Below are positions 41,370 through 50,219 of a DNA stretch of 64,000 bases, in pieces. Position numbers and translations under genes: made by a program. The DNA comes from Taibaiella sp. (GTDB taxonomy: Bacteria; Bacteroidota; Bacteroidia; Chitinophagales; Chitinophagaceae): contig JAHBTQ010000001.1 of NCBI GenBank assembly GCA_019638495.1, positions 744,001 through 808,000 of the forward strand, in the 5' to 3' direction. Position 1 is the stretch's first letter, and every line of letters begins with the position of its first letter. The notes under the pieces are model-generated. The model did no database searches, had not been told where the DNA came from, and saw only the letters and a list, made by a program, of their open reading frames with translations.

Positions 41370-42524
41370 TTAAACAAAATTTTTATTTCCCATAGCCTGT
41401 TTACGCAATAAAACGCTCGCACGGTATCGGTCTTCATGATATTCTTCATACAACCCGTCTAGAATTGCCAGGCATTTAGCCGCAGTCCATTCGTCGCACC
41501 ACGCCAATAATCCCTTGGGATAGTTCACTCCTTTGGTCATTGCAACCTCAAGATCAGCAGCCGTTGCAACGTTCAGGTGCAGGGCATCCACGGCTTCGTT
41601 TATCAGCATGGCTACCACCCGCTCTACTATCTTTTTTCCTAATGCATCGTCTTTTGTTGGGGCTGTTGACTCCACGCCTTCAGCATAGTTATAAAACCCT
41701 CTTCCTGTCTTTCGTCCCAGCCACCCGGCTTCAAGCAGGCGTTTCTGAGAAAAAGATGGCTTGTAGCGGGGATCAAAAAAGAAGGATTGGAAAACAGTTT
41801 CAGTAACCACATAGTTCACATCGTGACCAATGTAATCTGTTAGTGTGAATGGCCCCATCTTAAATCCCCCCAATTCTGTCATTGCCCAGTCAATGGTAGG
41901 AATGTCGGCGATCCCCTCTTCATAGATCCGGATTGCCTCGCCATAAAATGGTCTTGCAACTCTGTTTACTATGAAACCCGGGGTGTCTTTTGCCACTACA
42001 GGCATTTTCCCCCATTTTTTCATCAGTTCAGTGGCTTCCACTATCAATGACGGTTCTGTCTGGATAGCCGGAATCACCTCTACCAGGGCCATAAGCGGGG
42101 CCGGATTGAAGAAGTGTAAGCCCAGAACACGGGATGGCTTTTTACAGGCTGCGGCTATAGAAGTAATTGATAGCGAAGAAGTATTACTTGAAATAATACA
42201 TGAATCTGATACCACAGCCTCTACTTCAGCGAAAACGGCTTTCTTTACCTCCAGTCGCTCTACTATTGCTTCTATAATAAGCGAGCAGTCAGCGAACGCG
42301 GAAACATTTGCCGCGAAGGAAAACCTGCCCATAATGGCCTCAGATGAAGCTATTTTTCCTTTTTCTTCCAGTTTTTGGAGCGTTTTGGAGAGGTTTGCTC
42401 TTGCCTTCTCCAGCGCCTGCTCATTATTATCATATATAACAACGGTGTGGCCGGCCATTGCTGCCACCTGGGCAATGCCCGACCCCATTGCTCCTGAACC
42501 TATTACTCCTACTATTTTCTCCAT
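41370..42524 (-). CDS. 3-hydroxyacyl-CoA dehydrogenase
   Basis: The 384-residue enzyme oxidises 3-hydroxyacyl-CoA with NAD. The Rossmann motif is VGVIGSGAMGSGIAQVAA at the N-terminus; catalytic His is in LGLHFFNPAPLMALVEV, and DTPGFIVNRVARP follows. Two 3HCDH C-terminal domains are present (about 185-280 and 295-380), as in PaaH/Hbd enzymes, with FDPRYKPS and GRGFYNY. It is the first gene of a leftward operon whose other two members are unrelated small barrels. Confidence 0.94.
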   Translation of the reverse strand: MEKIVGVIGSGAMGSGIAQVAAMAGHTVVIYDNNEQALEKARANLSKTLQKLEEKGKIASSEAIMGRFSFAANVSAFADCSLIIEAIVERLEVKKAVFAEVEAVVSDSCIISSNTSSLSITSIAAACKKPSRVLGLHFFNPAPLMALVEVIPAIQTEPSLIVEATELMKKWGKMPVVAKDTPGFIVNRVARPFYGEAIRIYEEGIADIPTIDWAMTELGGFKMGPFTLTDYIGHDVNYVVTETVFQSFFFDPRYKPSFSQKRLLEAGWLGRKTGRGFYNYAEGVESTAPTKDDALGKKIVERVVAMLINEAVDALHLNVATAADLEVAMTKGVNYPKGLLAWCDEWTAAKCLAILDGLYEEYHEDRYRASVLLRKQAMGNKNFV

Positions 42525-42863
42525 AAGTACAAAGGTCTCCTCCGCAAATACAAAGCGGGCAGTAAAGATAATAGCTATCCCGAACCTGTCCTACTCTCCG
42601 GGTTATCAACATATATGTGAACAACTTTGGTTGCATTTCCGGAATAATCGTCCGAAATTTGGATACATGGAGTGTCCTACCTTTTGTAAATGATTTATTT
42701 ACAATGAGTTAGGATTGTGGCACGAGGATTGATGTAAAGGTTTCGTTAATGTTGGTATTTCCAGCGAAATTCGGAATAGGAGTCAAAGATTGAAATACGG
42801 TCGAAACGGAGGAGTGAAGCGAAGAGAGGTCGGTGTTAACGATTTGAAAATCAATCAGTTCAC
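42525..42863. other. Intergenic region with a hairpin
   Basis: This 340-base stretch between divergent genes contains no convincing gene. TTGTAAAT at 42684-42691 and ATTTACAA at 42697-42704 form a perfect 8-base stem with a 5-base loop, which could be an operator. Nothing else recognisable. Confidence 0.45.
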
Positions 42864-42871
42864 TACAATTG
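42864..42871 (+). promoter_or_regulatory. Near-consensus promoter box
   Basis: TACAATTG differs from TAnnTTTG at one position and lies 8 bases before the ATG at 42880, the spacing seen at glyS. Confidence 0.3.
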
Positions 42872-42879
42872 GCTACATC

Positions 42880-44013
42880 ATGACAAACAAATTTCTGTTC
42901 AGCACAGCACTGGCCGCAACAATTCTGGCGCAGGCTGCCGAGGCAAAAACAGTCGTAACACCGATTGCGCGCTCGCTCAATCCGGTTACTTATTATTCTG
43001 CTTCCACATTGGTAGTAGGAAATAACGCAATCGGTTCATCAGGCGTTAGCTGGGTGATGTCGCCTGGCATACGGAATGTAGATATAAACAAAGTACAACC
43101 GCAACTATTCAGGGCATCGGGGCAATTTGCCCTCGGTTTTCGTGCCTTAGAACGAATTGCAACACCCGTAACCGGTGCCACAGCTAATGTCGCGCCAATA
43201 CCCCCGGCCTCGGTGGAGCGAACGCGGGTGAAGCCGGCGAGTAAAGAAGTCGCGGGCAAGCGCCAAATCACGTCGCTTGATGAATTGATCAGAAATCAAA
43301 GAGCAAACCACACTAAGCAACTTGCGAATGCAAAGAAGCATAGGCGATGGGGAAAACATTCAGTTATACCCATCGACAGGAACGCCGTGCGCGTTTGTAT
43401 CGCCGCTCGCCCTGCACGCGTGCCATTAGCCGTCCATCGGGCGATTCCACGACATGGAATAGTGACAAAATATGCGATGCCGCTCACAAAAGCGGACATT
43501 GAAAGGAAAAATGAGCATGCAAAAGAGTATAAGCTTGGCTACGCGCGCAAAAGCAAACACCTACGTAAACTCTCGCCGGAAAGGATCGCCAAGTTCAGAT
43601 TCTATCCTCCGCTGCGGAGGTTTGATACAGATGTGCTCGTAGTTGCCGCAGAGCCTACGCAACCAATAATTGCTTATGTACCTGTAGCCACAGAAGATGT
43701 GGTCCTGTATTCAGCTGCACCGGCATCCGGTGTGCAAAAGACAATTGCAGTCACCGCTACAGTGGGCGACGACATATTGGGGTTACCTACACATGAATTG
43801 TATGCCGCCGGCCTGTTCATGAAAGGAAACGTTCCGGCAAAGACCGGAATAAACAGCATTATTTATGCAGCGGCCGATATAGTAACGCCAAAGTCAAAAG
43901 CTAAACGCGGTTATATGGATGTGCCTGTAGCAATACGCAACGCGCCGCGAGGTGGTTTGCACCAGGTAACATATGACGAATTGGGGCATAGTCCGCCCGT
44001 GGGTTTGGCATAA
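42880..44013 (+). CDS. Exported basic protein of unknown function
   Basis: From the ATG at 42880 the product is 377 residues. The first 24 residues form a signal peptide (MTNKFLFSTALAATILAQAAEA). The middle, about 110-260, is strongly basic with Lys/Arg/His clusters (AKKHRRWGKH, YARKSKHLRKLSPERIAKF), while the last third is neutral and Ala/Val/Thr-rich. I recognise no domain. Absence of membrane segments after the signal suggests a periplasmic or secreted product. It starts where the near-consensus box and the signal peptide agree; a longer frame from 42790 is not supported. No neighbours on the same strand suggest a role. Confidence 0.6.
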   Translation: MTNKFLFSTALAATILAQAAEAKTVVTPIARSLNPVTYYSASTLVVGNNAIGSSGVSWVMSPGIRNVDINKVQPQLFRASGQFALGFRALERIATPVTGATANVAPIPPASVERTRVKPASKEVAGKRQITSLDELIRNQRANHTKQLANAKKHRRWGKHSVIPIDRNAVRVCIAARPARVPLAVHRAIPRHGIVTKYAMPLTKADIERKNEHAKEYKLGYARKSKHLRKLSPERIAKFRFYPPLRRFDTDVLVVAAEPTQPIIAYVPVATEDVVLYSAAPASGVQKTIAVTATVGDDILGLPTHELYAAGLFMKGNVPAKTGINSIIYAAADIVTPKSKAKRGYMDVPVAIRNAPRGGLHQVTYDELGHSPPVGLA

Positions 44014-44032
44014 TAAAATGCCCTTCCCGCAA

Positions 44033-45040
44033 CTAACCCATTTTTTTCTCAGCCAGAATACTCCAGTCAGTTTTTTCAGCAACTATCGTGTTGCTCAGGT
44101 GCCCCAGCCCATCTATTTCCATCTCCACTACATCGCCATCCTGAAGCCACTGCTCTTTATAATCAGGATTGTTCAATTTTCCGGTTCCGTTCAGCTCCAG
44201 GAAACAGCCGGTTCCCACAGTTCCACTACCAATCACATCGCCGGGAAGAATGTCCGCACCATATGCGCAACGTTCCAGTATCTCTGCAAACGTCCAGTCC
44301 ATATCTCCCATATTACCTTCGCTCACCTGTATTCCGTTTACCTTACAAGTCATCTTCAGGTTGTAGTTATTTCCTACGTGGCCGGGCTTAGCAGGAATCT
44401 TGTAGCCTTCCAGTTCATCAGGTGTCACCAGCATAGGTCCTATTACGGTGCTGAAATCCTTTCCTTTTGCAGGTCCCAGGTTCAGCAGCATTTCCTCCAT
44501 CTGCAGTCGGCGCGCGCTCATGTCATTCATGATCATGTATCCGCCTATATAACTATCTGCTTCTGATGCCTTTATGTTCCTTCCTTTCTTGCAAACTACG
44601 ATTGCCGCCTCGAGCTCAAAGTCCAGTTTCTGGAAATGGTCGGGCATGCAGGCGATATCGCCGGGACCTTGAATCGCGTTATGATTGGTGAAATAGAAAA
44701 TAGGATACTGGTCAAACTCGGCAATCATATCCACTTTCCGGTTGCGGCGTGCTGCCGCCACATGTTGCCTGAAGGCATATCCGTCTCTGCAAGAAGTAGG
44801 ATTAGGCACCGGTGCCAACAAATGCGCAGCGTTGTACTCGATACCGTTTGCTGAAGTATTTCCGTTTTTGATGTCGCTTTCAGCCCCTTTGAGCTGCGCT
44901 ATTCCGCTTTCCCAGTTTTCCAACAGCGCTTTCATCGTTGCCGGAAGGTTGGCGTTCACCGAAGTGGTTGCATAAATCTTGCCGTTTACAAGAAGGCCCA
45001 ATTGCTCGCGGCCGCTATCGGAAATTGTAACTAGTTTCAT
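44033..45040 (-). CDS. Fumarylacetoacetate hydrolase family protein
   Basis: From the ATG at 45038-45040 the product is 335 residues. The fold and motifs are of the FAH family, which cut carbon-carbon bonds of acylpyruvates: IQGPGDIACMP, the metal-binding FELEAAIVV, YIGGYMIMNDMSARRLQ, and VIGSGTVGTGCFLEL near the C-terminus. It probably acts in aromatic acid or tyrosine breakdown; the exact substrate is not decided by the sequence. Frames extending further upstream pass through the promoter box and are rejected. It is divergent from the carbonic anhydrase gene. Confidence 0.9.
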   Translation of the reverse strand: MKLVTISDSGREQLGLLVNGKIYATTSVNANLPATMKALLENWESGIAQLKGAESDIKNGNTSANGIEYNAAHLLAPVPNPTSCRDGYAFRQHVAAARRNRKVDMIAEFDQYPIFYFTNHNAIQGPGDIACMPDHFQKLDFELEAAIVVCKKGRNIKASEADSYIGGYMIMNDMSARRLQMEEMLLNLGPAKGKDFSTVIGPMLVTPDELEGYKIPAKPGHVGNNYNLKMTCKVNGIQVSEGNMGDMDWTFAEILERCAYGADILPGDVIGSGTVGTGCFLELNGTGKLNNPDYKEQWLQDGDVVEMEIDGLGHLSNTIVAEKTDWSILAEKKMG

Positions 45041-45061
45041 CTGGCAGAAATTTTCAGGCAG

Positions 45062-45069
45062 CAAAAGTA
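45062..45069 (-). promoter_or_regulatory. TAnnTTTG promoter box before the FAH-family gene
   Basis: Minus-strand TACTTTTG, 21 bases before the ATG at 45040. It supports the shorter start of this gene. Confidence 0.45.
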
Positions 45070-45139
45070 ACCTATCTCCCGTTTTTAGAAAATGATAATT
45101 GCAAGATGTGCACTTATTATGTAATATTGACCCAATTCT

Positions 45140-45781
45140 ATGACCAGGTATAACAGGATATTCGACAACAACAAGCAATGGGTAGCGTCCATGAAAGAAA
45201 AGGACGCCGATTTTTTTGAAAAACTGGCAAAAGACCAGACACCGGATTTTCTGTACATAGGCTGCTCAGATAGCCGTGTACCGGCCAATGAAATAATGGG
45301 CCTGGAGCCTGGTGATGTATTTGTGCACCGGAATGTTGCAAACGTTGTCGCTAGTATTGACCTCAACGTAATGTCTGTGATTAACTATGCTGTTGCCCAC
45401 CTGAAGGTAAAGCACATTATTGTTTGTGGTCACTACAACTGCGGTGGCGTTCGCGCAGCAATGCTTCCGAGAGATATGGGCATTCTGAATCCGTGGCTGC
45501 GCAACATACGCGATGTGTACCGTCTTCACCAGGAAGAACTGGATGGGATCACCGACGAACATGCACGCTACAACCGACTGGTAGAGCTGAATGTGCAGGA
45601 GCAGGCGGTGAATGTGATAAAGACCGCTGTGGTGCAGAAGAGCTATCTCAATAATCAGTATCCTACGGTACATGGCTGGGTTTTCGACCTCAAGACCGGC
45701 CTGTTAAAGGACCTGAACCTTGATTTCGCTGAAATTCTCAAGAACATACAGAAGATCTACGACCTTACCGGGGACGCATAA
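45140..45781 (+). CDS. can: Beta-class carbonic anhydrase
   Basis: The 213-residue enzyme interconverts carbon dioxide and bicarbonate. The zinc ligands are Cys42, His98 and Cys101 with Asp44 (IGCSDSRVP and CGHYNCGGV). The segments VFVHRNVANVV and NVMSVINYAVAHL are typical of the Can type. The length is normal. A near-consensus box TAATATTG (45122-45129) is 10 bases before the ATG. It may supply bicarbonate to carboxylases; the cytochrome gene follows 20 bases downstream. Confidence 0.96.
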   Translation: MTRYNRIFDNNKQWVASMKEKDADFFEKLAKDQTPDFLYIGCSDSRVPANEIMGLEPGDVFVHRNVANVVASIDLNVMSVINYAVAHLKVKHIIVCGHYNCGGVRAAMLPRDMGILNPWLRNIRDVYRLHQEELDGITDEHARYNRLVELNVQEQAVNVIKTAVVQKSYLNNQYPTVHGWVFDLKTGLLKDLNLDFAEILKNIQKIYDLTGDA

Positions 45782-45801
45782 CACTCAAAAAAGAATCTGA
45801 A

Positions 45802-46785
45802 ATGAAAAAACTGCTGAAGATAGTCGGCATACTTCTAGTCGTAATATTGGTTGGAGTAGGGTGTCTAATTGGATACGCGACCGTTATGCTACCAGACGTG
45901 GGTCCGGCACCTGACCTTAAAGTGGAGGCAACTCCGGCACGTGTTCAGTATGGGGAATACCTCGCTTACAGCGTATGTGGTTGCATGGACTGCCACAGTA
46001 AACGCGACTGGACCAAATACTCAGGTCCGCTTATGTCGGGCACACTTGGTAGGGGTGGAGAAACCTTCGACCAGAAGTTTGGCTTTCCTGGCGCGTATTA
46101 TTCGCGCAACATCACGCCAATGGGTATAGGCCGCTACACTGACGGTGAGCTGTACCGTGTAATAACAACCGGAGTAACAAAAGAAGGGAAAGCTATGTTC
46201 CCGGTGATGCCCTACACGCACTATGGCGCCATGGATCCTGAAGATATCTACAGCATCATTGCTTATCTACGTACCATTCCATCAATCGAGAATGAGGTGA
46301 AGGAGTCGAAGTCCGACTTTCCGATGAACATCATTATCAATACCATTCCAAAGAAGGCTGTGCCTGGCAAAAAGCCTTCCATCAGCGATAGGGTAGCATA
46401 TGGCGCATACCTGGTTAATGCGAGTGGTTGTAACGAATGCCACACACGTGACAAGATGGGGCAGATAATCAAAGAGCTGGAGTTTAGCGGTGGACGCGAA
46501 TTTAAGATGCCCGATGGTTCCATTGTGCGTTCATCAAACATCACGCCAGACAAGGCTACCGGTATTGGAAACTGGACGGAAGAAATGTTTGTGAACCGTT
46601 TCAGGGCTTATGCTGATTCTGCTTACGTACCACCATCCGTTGGCAAGGGAGAGTTCAATACGCTGATGCCATGGACCATGTATGGTAAGATGACTAAGGA
46701 AGATCTCGGCGCTATTTACGCTTACCTGCAGTCGGTAAAACCAATGGCCAACCAGGTCAACAAATTCTCGCCGGCAGGGCAATAG
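45802..46785 (+). CDS. Diheme c-type cytochrome, membrane-anchored
   Basis: The 327-residue protein has an N-terminal membrane anchor (about residues 5-30) and two heme c sites, CMDCH at 61-65 and CNECH at 210-214. Each lies in a domain of about 150 residues with the same layout (GEYLAYSVCGCMDCH and GAYLVNASGCNECH), and each has SSNITP-like and MPW/MPY segments with a Met as likely sixth ligand. It probably carries electrons in the periplasm; the partners are unknown. It starts 20 bases after the carbonic anhydrase gene. Confidence 0.9.
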   Translation: MKKLLKIVGILLVVILVGVGCLIGYATVMLPDVGPAPDLKVEATPARVQYGEYLAYSVCGCMDCHSKRDWTKYSGPLMSGTLGRGGETFDQKFGFPGAYYSRNITPMGIGRYTDGELYRVITTGVTKEGKAMFPVMPYTHYGAMDPEDIYSIIAYLRTIPSIENEVKESKSDFPMNIIINTIPKKAVPGKKPSISDRVAYGAYLVNASGCNECHTRDKMGQIIKELEFSGGREFKMPDGSIVRSSNITPDKATGIGNWTEEMFVNRFRAYADSAYVPPSVGKGEFNTLMPWTMYGKMTKEDLGAIYAYLQSVKPMANQVNKFSPAGQ

Positions 46786-46786
46786 C

Positions 46787-49204
46787 CTACTTGTGAGTCT
46801 CTAAATAGTCCTGCAGATAAGAGCAACTGCCCACTACCTGCTTATAAAAGATTGTTGTATTGTAGTCTTCCTGTAGCTGTTTGAAGTAAGGACTTTCAAG
46901 GGAGTATTGGTAGTAGGCTTTCTCGTCTCCCATGAAATACTTTTCGTGCGTGTTTACGGGACAACTCTTTTGCCGGCACTTCGCCGCAAGGAAAACGCAG
47001 CGCGCCTTCATTTCTGGGTCTGTAGCGTTCTCAAAAGCCTTCTGGTAGTATTTCTCAGCCATCGCAATGCCGTAGTACTGTTGAAGTTGAGTGCCAGAAT
47101 TTCGTCGGGCGTCTGACCGGTAATACGCAGCATAGTCGCCACCGCTTCGATAGTATTCGCCCGCTTGCCATCCTTTGCCGTAGTAGCTCATACTATACAG
47201 CCCGTTTGCATACTGGTAGGCAGAGCGCACATCTGTCGGGTCTTCTGTCAGCTTACGCTGCAGTTCATACATACGCAGTGCAAAGCTTAGCTTGTTATAA
47301 GTAACAGCGCTGTCCGATCTGTTCCAGCCCATTTTGTCTGTCAGATGGCTTACAAACATATCGGGAAGCAAAGTACGGTTCAGCATTATCTCCGGCACTT
47401 TTTTAAGCGCAATTGCTGCCTGCCCGAATTGAAGGTTCTCCATGTGTCGCGTTCCTTCAAGCTCAAATAGATTTTCAGCGGAGTAGGTTGAGTTGCCCGC
47501 TATAAGCCATTCGTCAAAAGGCGTTTTTTCCTTCTGCTGCATAAACGCCTGCATCTCGTGCATTTTCTTTATGCTCATGCCCTCTAGTATTGAGCCTGCG
47601 TTGCTGCCGAAGCCTGCAGCAAAATAACTCATGTCACGAATACCATGAACACTACGGGACTTTGCAAATGCCAGAAGTGCCCGGATGGTGTCACCTTGTT
47701 GAAGGTACATAGGCTCCATCACAGACTCTGTAACAGTGCTGAAGAGTGTTCGCTGAACGGGATTCTCTGCTGCTTTTTGCTCCAGGTCTTTCATGTTGGG
47801 CAGCAATTCCTCCTCGGTCAGTTTTGTTATGGTTCCATTCCTGCGCAATGCATAGAGCGTAGAGAGCGTATAGTAACCGTTTTCCTCAGCTATTGTTTTT
47901 TTCTTTCCCTTAGCGAGTTCCAGTTTTTTGCCTGCAGCAGCCCAATCCCCGTCAAGCATATATAGGTATGCAGATGCTAAATGCCAGTAAGCAACACTGC
48001 TACGGTTACCCTCTGCTGCAACTTTGCTCGAAAAGTCAATGAGCTTGTTTACACTAATATTTCCTGCATTGTGCCTCGCCAGTGCAGGAATGCGACTGCG
48101 CTCCAGCTTGTTTATATATCGTGTCATCAGCACTTCAAGCCCGTATACTTTTGAGTCATAAGCATATGCAGTGCTAATCGTAGAGTACATATTATCTATC
48201 TCGGCCTTAGCTCCTGCCTCCTCCTCAGCCGGTGTTTTGTAGTAGTAACGCGCGCCATAGTCATACATGCCGCGCATTACATACAGCACTGCACGCTCAT
48301 GATCGTTCTTGCAATAGATCAATACGTTACTTAGATTGCCATCAACAGACCAGCGAAAGCCTTGATAGGCTTGTGTTTTCAGCTCGTCACTACTGTCAAA
48401 GACATGGCTGTATAGATATGCGGCCTCACTTTTTTTGCCTGTTCGGTAAAGTGCGCCGGCCTTCAATGAAAGGCACCTGTAGTAGAGGAAGTGAGTGCTG
48501 TGTTGAGGAAGCAGAGTGTTGAATAACATCAAAGTCTGCGGGTACTCACCGCTATAGAATGCCATGCGCATTACCTGGTAGGCATAACGTAGTTTTAGCT
48601 CGGCATTACTCGTCTCTTTATAAAGATTTATACCATCGTGCACTAACTGTTGCATGGCAGCAGAATCGCGCTTCACGCGGGCATAATCATTTTTGTTGTC
48701 GTCCCAGTAGGCCTCAGTAGCCATGGCATGTGGTTCGCACTTCTTTGCGAAAGAAAGATAAAGAGGAATTTCGGCCTGCTTATTCTTAATAAGCCAGTTG
48801 GTGAACGCATTCTTGGATACCCTGGGTGAAATAGTCAGTGAATACCCTTTTTTTATGTGCTCAAAAACATTGAGCATATCGGCTGCGCTAAATTTGTATA
48901 CGAAACTGTCAATCTCGGCTTCACGCACCGAGCCGCCTGTGATCTTTTTCCACGATGCTATGTTCACATCAGAGAGGTAGTAGTTATACCATGAACTGTC
49001 CAGTCCGTAACAATCTGTAAGAAACGTGAAATCCGGTGTGTAAAAGAAGGGGGTATAGACAGGCTCTGAAGTAATGGTGTTAAAGAAGAAAGTAGGCTCC
49101 TCTTGCGGGTCTGGGTCATCTCCGGCGCAGGCAATTACGAATTTAACTGCACCTGCAGCAAGCAGCAAACTAACGGTAGCAATCAAGAACCTCTTCCAGG
49201 TCAT
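46787..49204 (-). CDS. Large lipoprotein with helical (TPR-like) repeats, unknown function
   Basis: The 805-residue protein has a lipoprotein signal with a perfect lipobox (VIAC, Cys26). The mature part is all-helical in character, with repeated units that look like tetratricopeptide repeats (for instance YRCLSLKAGALYRTGKKSEAAYLYSHVF and SVAYWHLASAYLYMLDGDWAAAGKKLELAKG), ending with a segment AEKYYQKAFENATDPEMKARCVFLAAKC. It is expected to be anchored in a membrane facing the periplasm, and to act as a scaffold. Its start overlaps the preceding lipoprotein gene by 35 bases. The family is not named to me. Confidence 0.8.
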   Translation of the reverse strand: MTWKRFLIATVSLLLAAGAVKFVIACAGDDPDPQEEPTFFFNTITSEPVYTPFFYTPDFTFLTDCYGLDSSWYNYYLSDVNIASWKKITGGSVREAEIDSFVYKFSAADMLNVFEHIKKGYSLTISPRVSKNAFTNWLIKNKQAEIPLYLSFAKKCEPHAMATEAYWDDNKNDYARVKRDSAAMQQLVHDGINLYKETSNAELKLRYAYQVMRMAFYSGEYPQTLMLFNTLLPQHSTHFLYYRCLSLKAGALYRTGKKSEAAYLYSHVFDSSDELKTQAYQGFRWSVDGNLSNVLIYCKNDHERAVLYVMRGMYDYGARYYYKTPAEEEAGAKAEIDNMYSTISTAYAYDSKVYGLEVLMTRYINKLERSRIPALARHNAGNISVNKLIDFSSKVAAEGNRSSVAYWHLASAYLYMLDGDWAAAGKKLELAKGKKKTIAEENGYYTLSTLYALRRNGTITKLTEEELLPNMKDLEQKAAENPVQRTLFSTVTESVMEPMYLQQGDTIRALLAFAKSRSVHGIRDMSYFAAGFGSNAGSILEGMSIKKMHEMQAFMQQKEKTPFDEWLIAGNSTYSAENLFELEGTRHMENLQFGQAAIALKKVPEIMLNRTLLPDMFVSHLTDKMGWNRSDSAVTYNKLSFALRMYELQRKLTEDPTDVRSAYQYANGLYSMSYYGKGWQAGEYYRSGGDYAAYYRSDARRNSGTQLQQYYGIAMAEKYYQKAFENATDPEMKARCVFLAAKCRQKSCPVNTHEKYFMGDEKAYYQYSLESPYFKQLQEDYNTTIFYKQVVGSCSYLQDYLETHK

Positions 49205-50210
49205 GCACAGAATGTTTGGATAAAGTTATACTATCGCAAGAAAAGAAGATAACCCTCAATGAATCATTGTGAACATGTTGTGCAGTATGTCGCGCCACTT
49301 TCATCAGGTCCGCTTGTTCTGACGCTTCGAATCGTACTATATCGTCCAGGAAAAATTGCTGTCCACGCCACATGGTATCCAGCTTGCAGGCCCATCGCCC
49401 ATCGCCCGTTTTCCTGAACAGTTTGCTCTGCCGGATATCCGCCACGTCTACATCTCTGAGTATACCCACAAACTGCCCTCCGCGAAATAAGAGGCTCCAC
49501 GAAAACAGCGGCAAGGCAATGTCGAATGGCAACGGATAGCTATCCATGTGCGATAAGTACTTTTCAGCCAGCTCCGCTTCAAGTATAGAGTTCTGAGTAC
49601 CCGGCTTTTTCAGGTTGCCCACGTTATAGCACATTACAGCGCCCCTGTCCACTGGCGGTATGCCGCTACTCGTTGTGTACTTTACCTGGTGCAGGCGTAT
49701 GGTACAAGACAACAGCTTGTCTGCGAAGTAGGGCTCTTTCTTCAGAAAAGAAAGTAATCGGAAATATTTTTCGCGCGTTGTTGCAGTCCAGTCGCAGTCT
49801 ATTTGTATTTCACGGGGCTTTATCCCGGCATCGCTACACGTCACCTCGGCAAGATTGGCCATTTTGTGTGCCAATGCCGTCATGCGTTGCAAAGACAGTT
49901 TGTTCAGTGTGCGTTGCGTTACAAAGATCACCGGTATGTACTGTATCGTACTGTCCACCGGTTCGTTCACCCGTACCAGCCCTACCGGATACGCATCAGT
50001 TGCCCTTGGGTCGGTATCTACGTCAAACAGCCGCAGGTACATTTGTTTTACACCAAGCTGAGCGATGTTTTTTTTCTCGTAAGCTGTTAATTCGTAAGTA
50101 GTCTTCCAGTAATAAAAGGAAGGCGAAATCACATGATGTCTTTGCTTACACCCAATAAGGGATGCGCAGAGCAGTACCGCTAAAAGAATCTTCGGAAGTT
50201 CGCGCAGCAT
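49170..50210 (-). CDS. Lipoprotein of unknown function, partner of the TPR-like lipoprotein
   Basis: The 346-residue protein has a lipoprotein signal peptide with LIGC and Cys21. The mature part shows alternating strands and helices; IQIDCDWTATTREKYFRLLSFLKK, LLSCTIRLHQVKY, GAVMCYNVGN and YPLPFDIALPLFSW look like a TIM-barrel-like layout and somewhat like DUF3142-type glycosidase relatives, but that is weak. It overlaps the start of the 805-residue lipoprotein gene by 35 bases (probable translational coupling) and follows the lipid kinase gene by 9 bases. The two lipoproteins probably work together. Confidence 0.75.
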   Translation of the reverse strand: MLRELPKILLAVLLCASLIGCKQRHHVISPSFYYWKTTYELTAYEKKNIAQLGVKQMYLRLFDVDTDPRATDAYPVGLVRVNEPVDSTIQYIPVIFVTQRTLNKLSLQRMTALAHKMANLAEVTCSDAGIKPREIQIDCDWTATTREKYFRLLSFLKKEPYFADKLLSCTIRLHQVKYTTSSGIPPVDRGAVMCYNVGNLKKPGTQNSILEAELAEKYLSHMDSYPLPFDIALPLFSWSLLFRGGQFVGILRDVDVADIRQSKLFRKTGDGRWACKLDTMWRGQQFFLDDIVRFEASEQADLMKVARHTAQHVHNDSLRVIFFSCDSITLSKHSVHDLEEVLDCYR

Positions 50211-50219
50211 GCTGCAATG

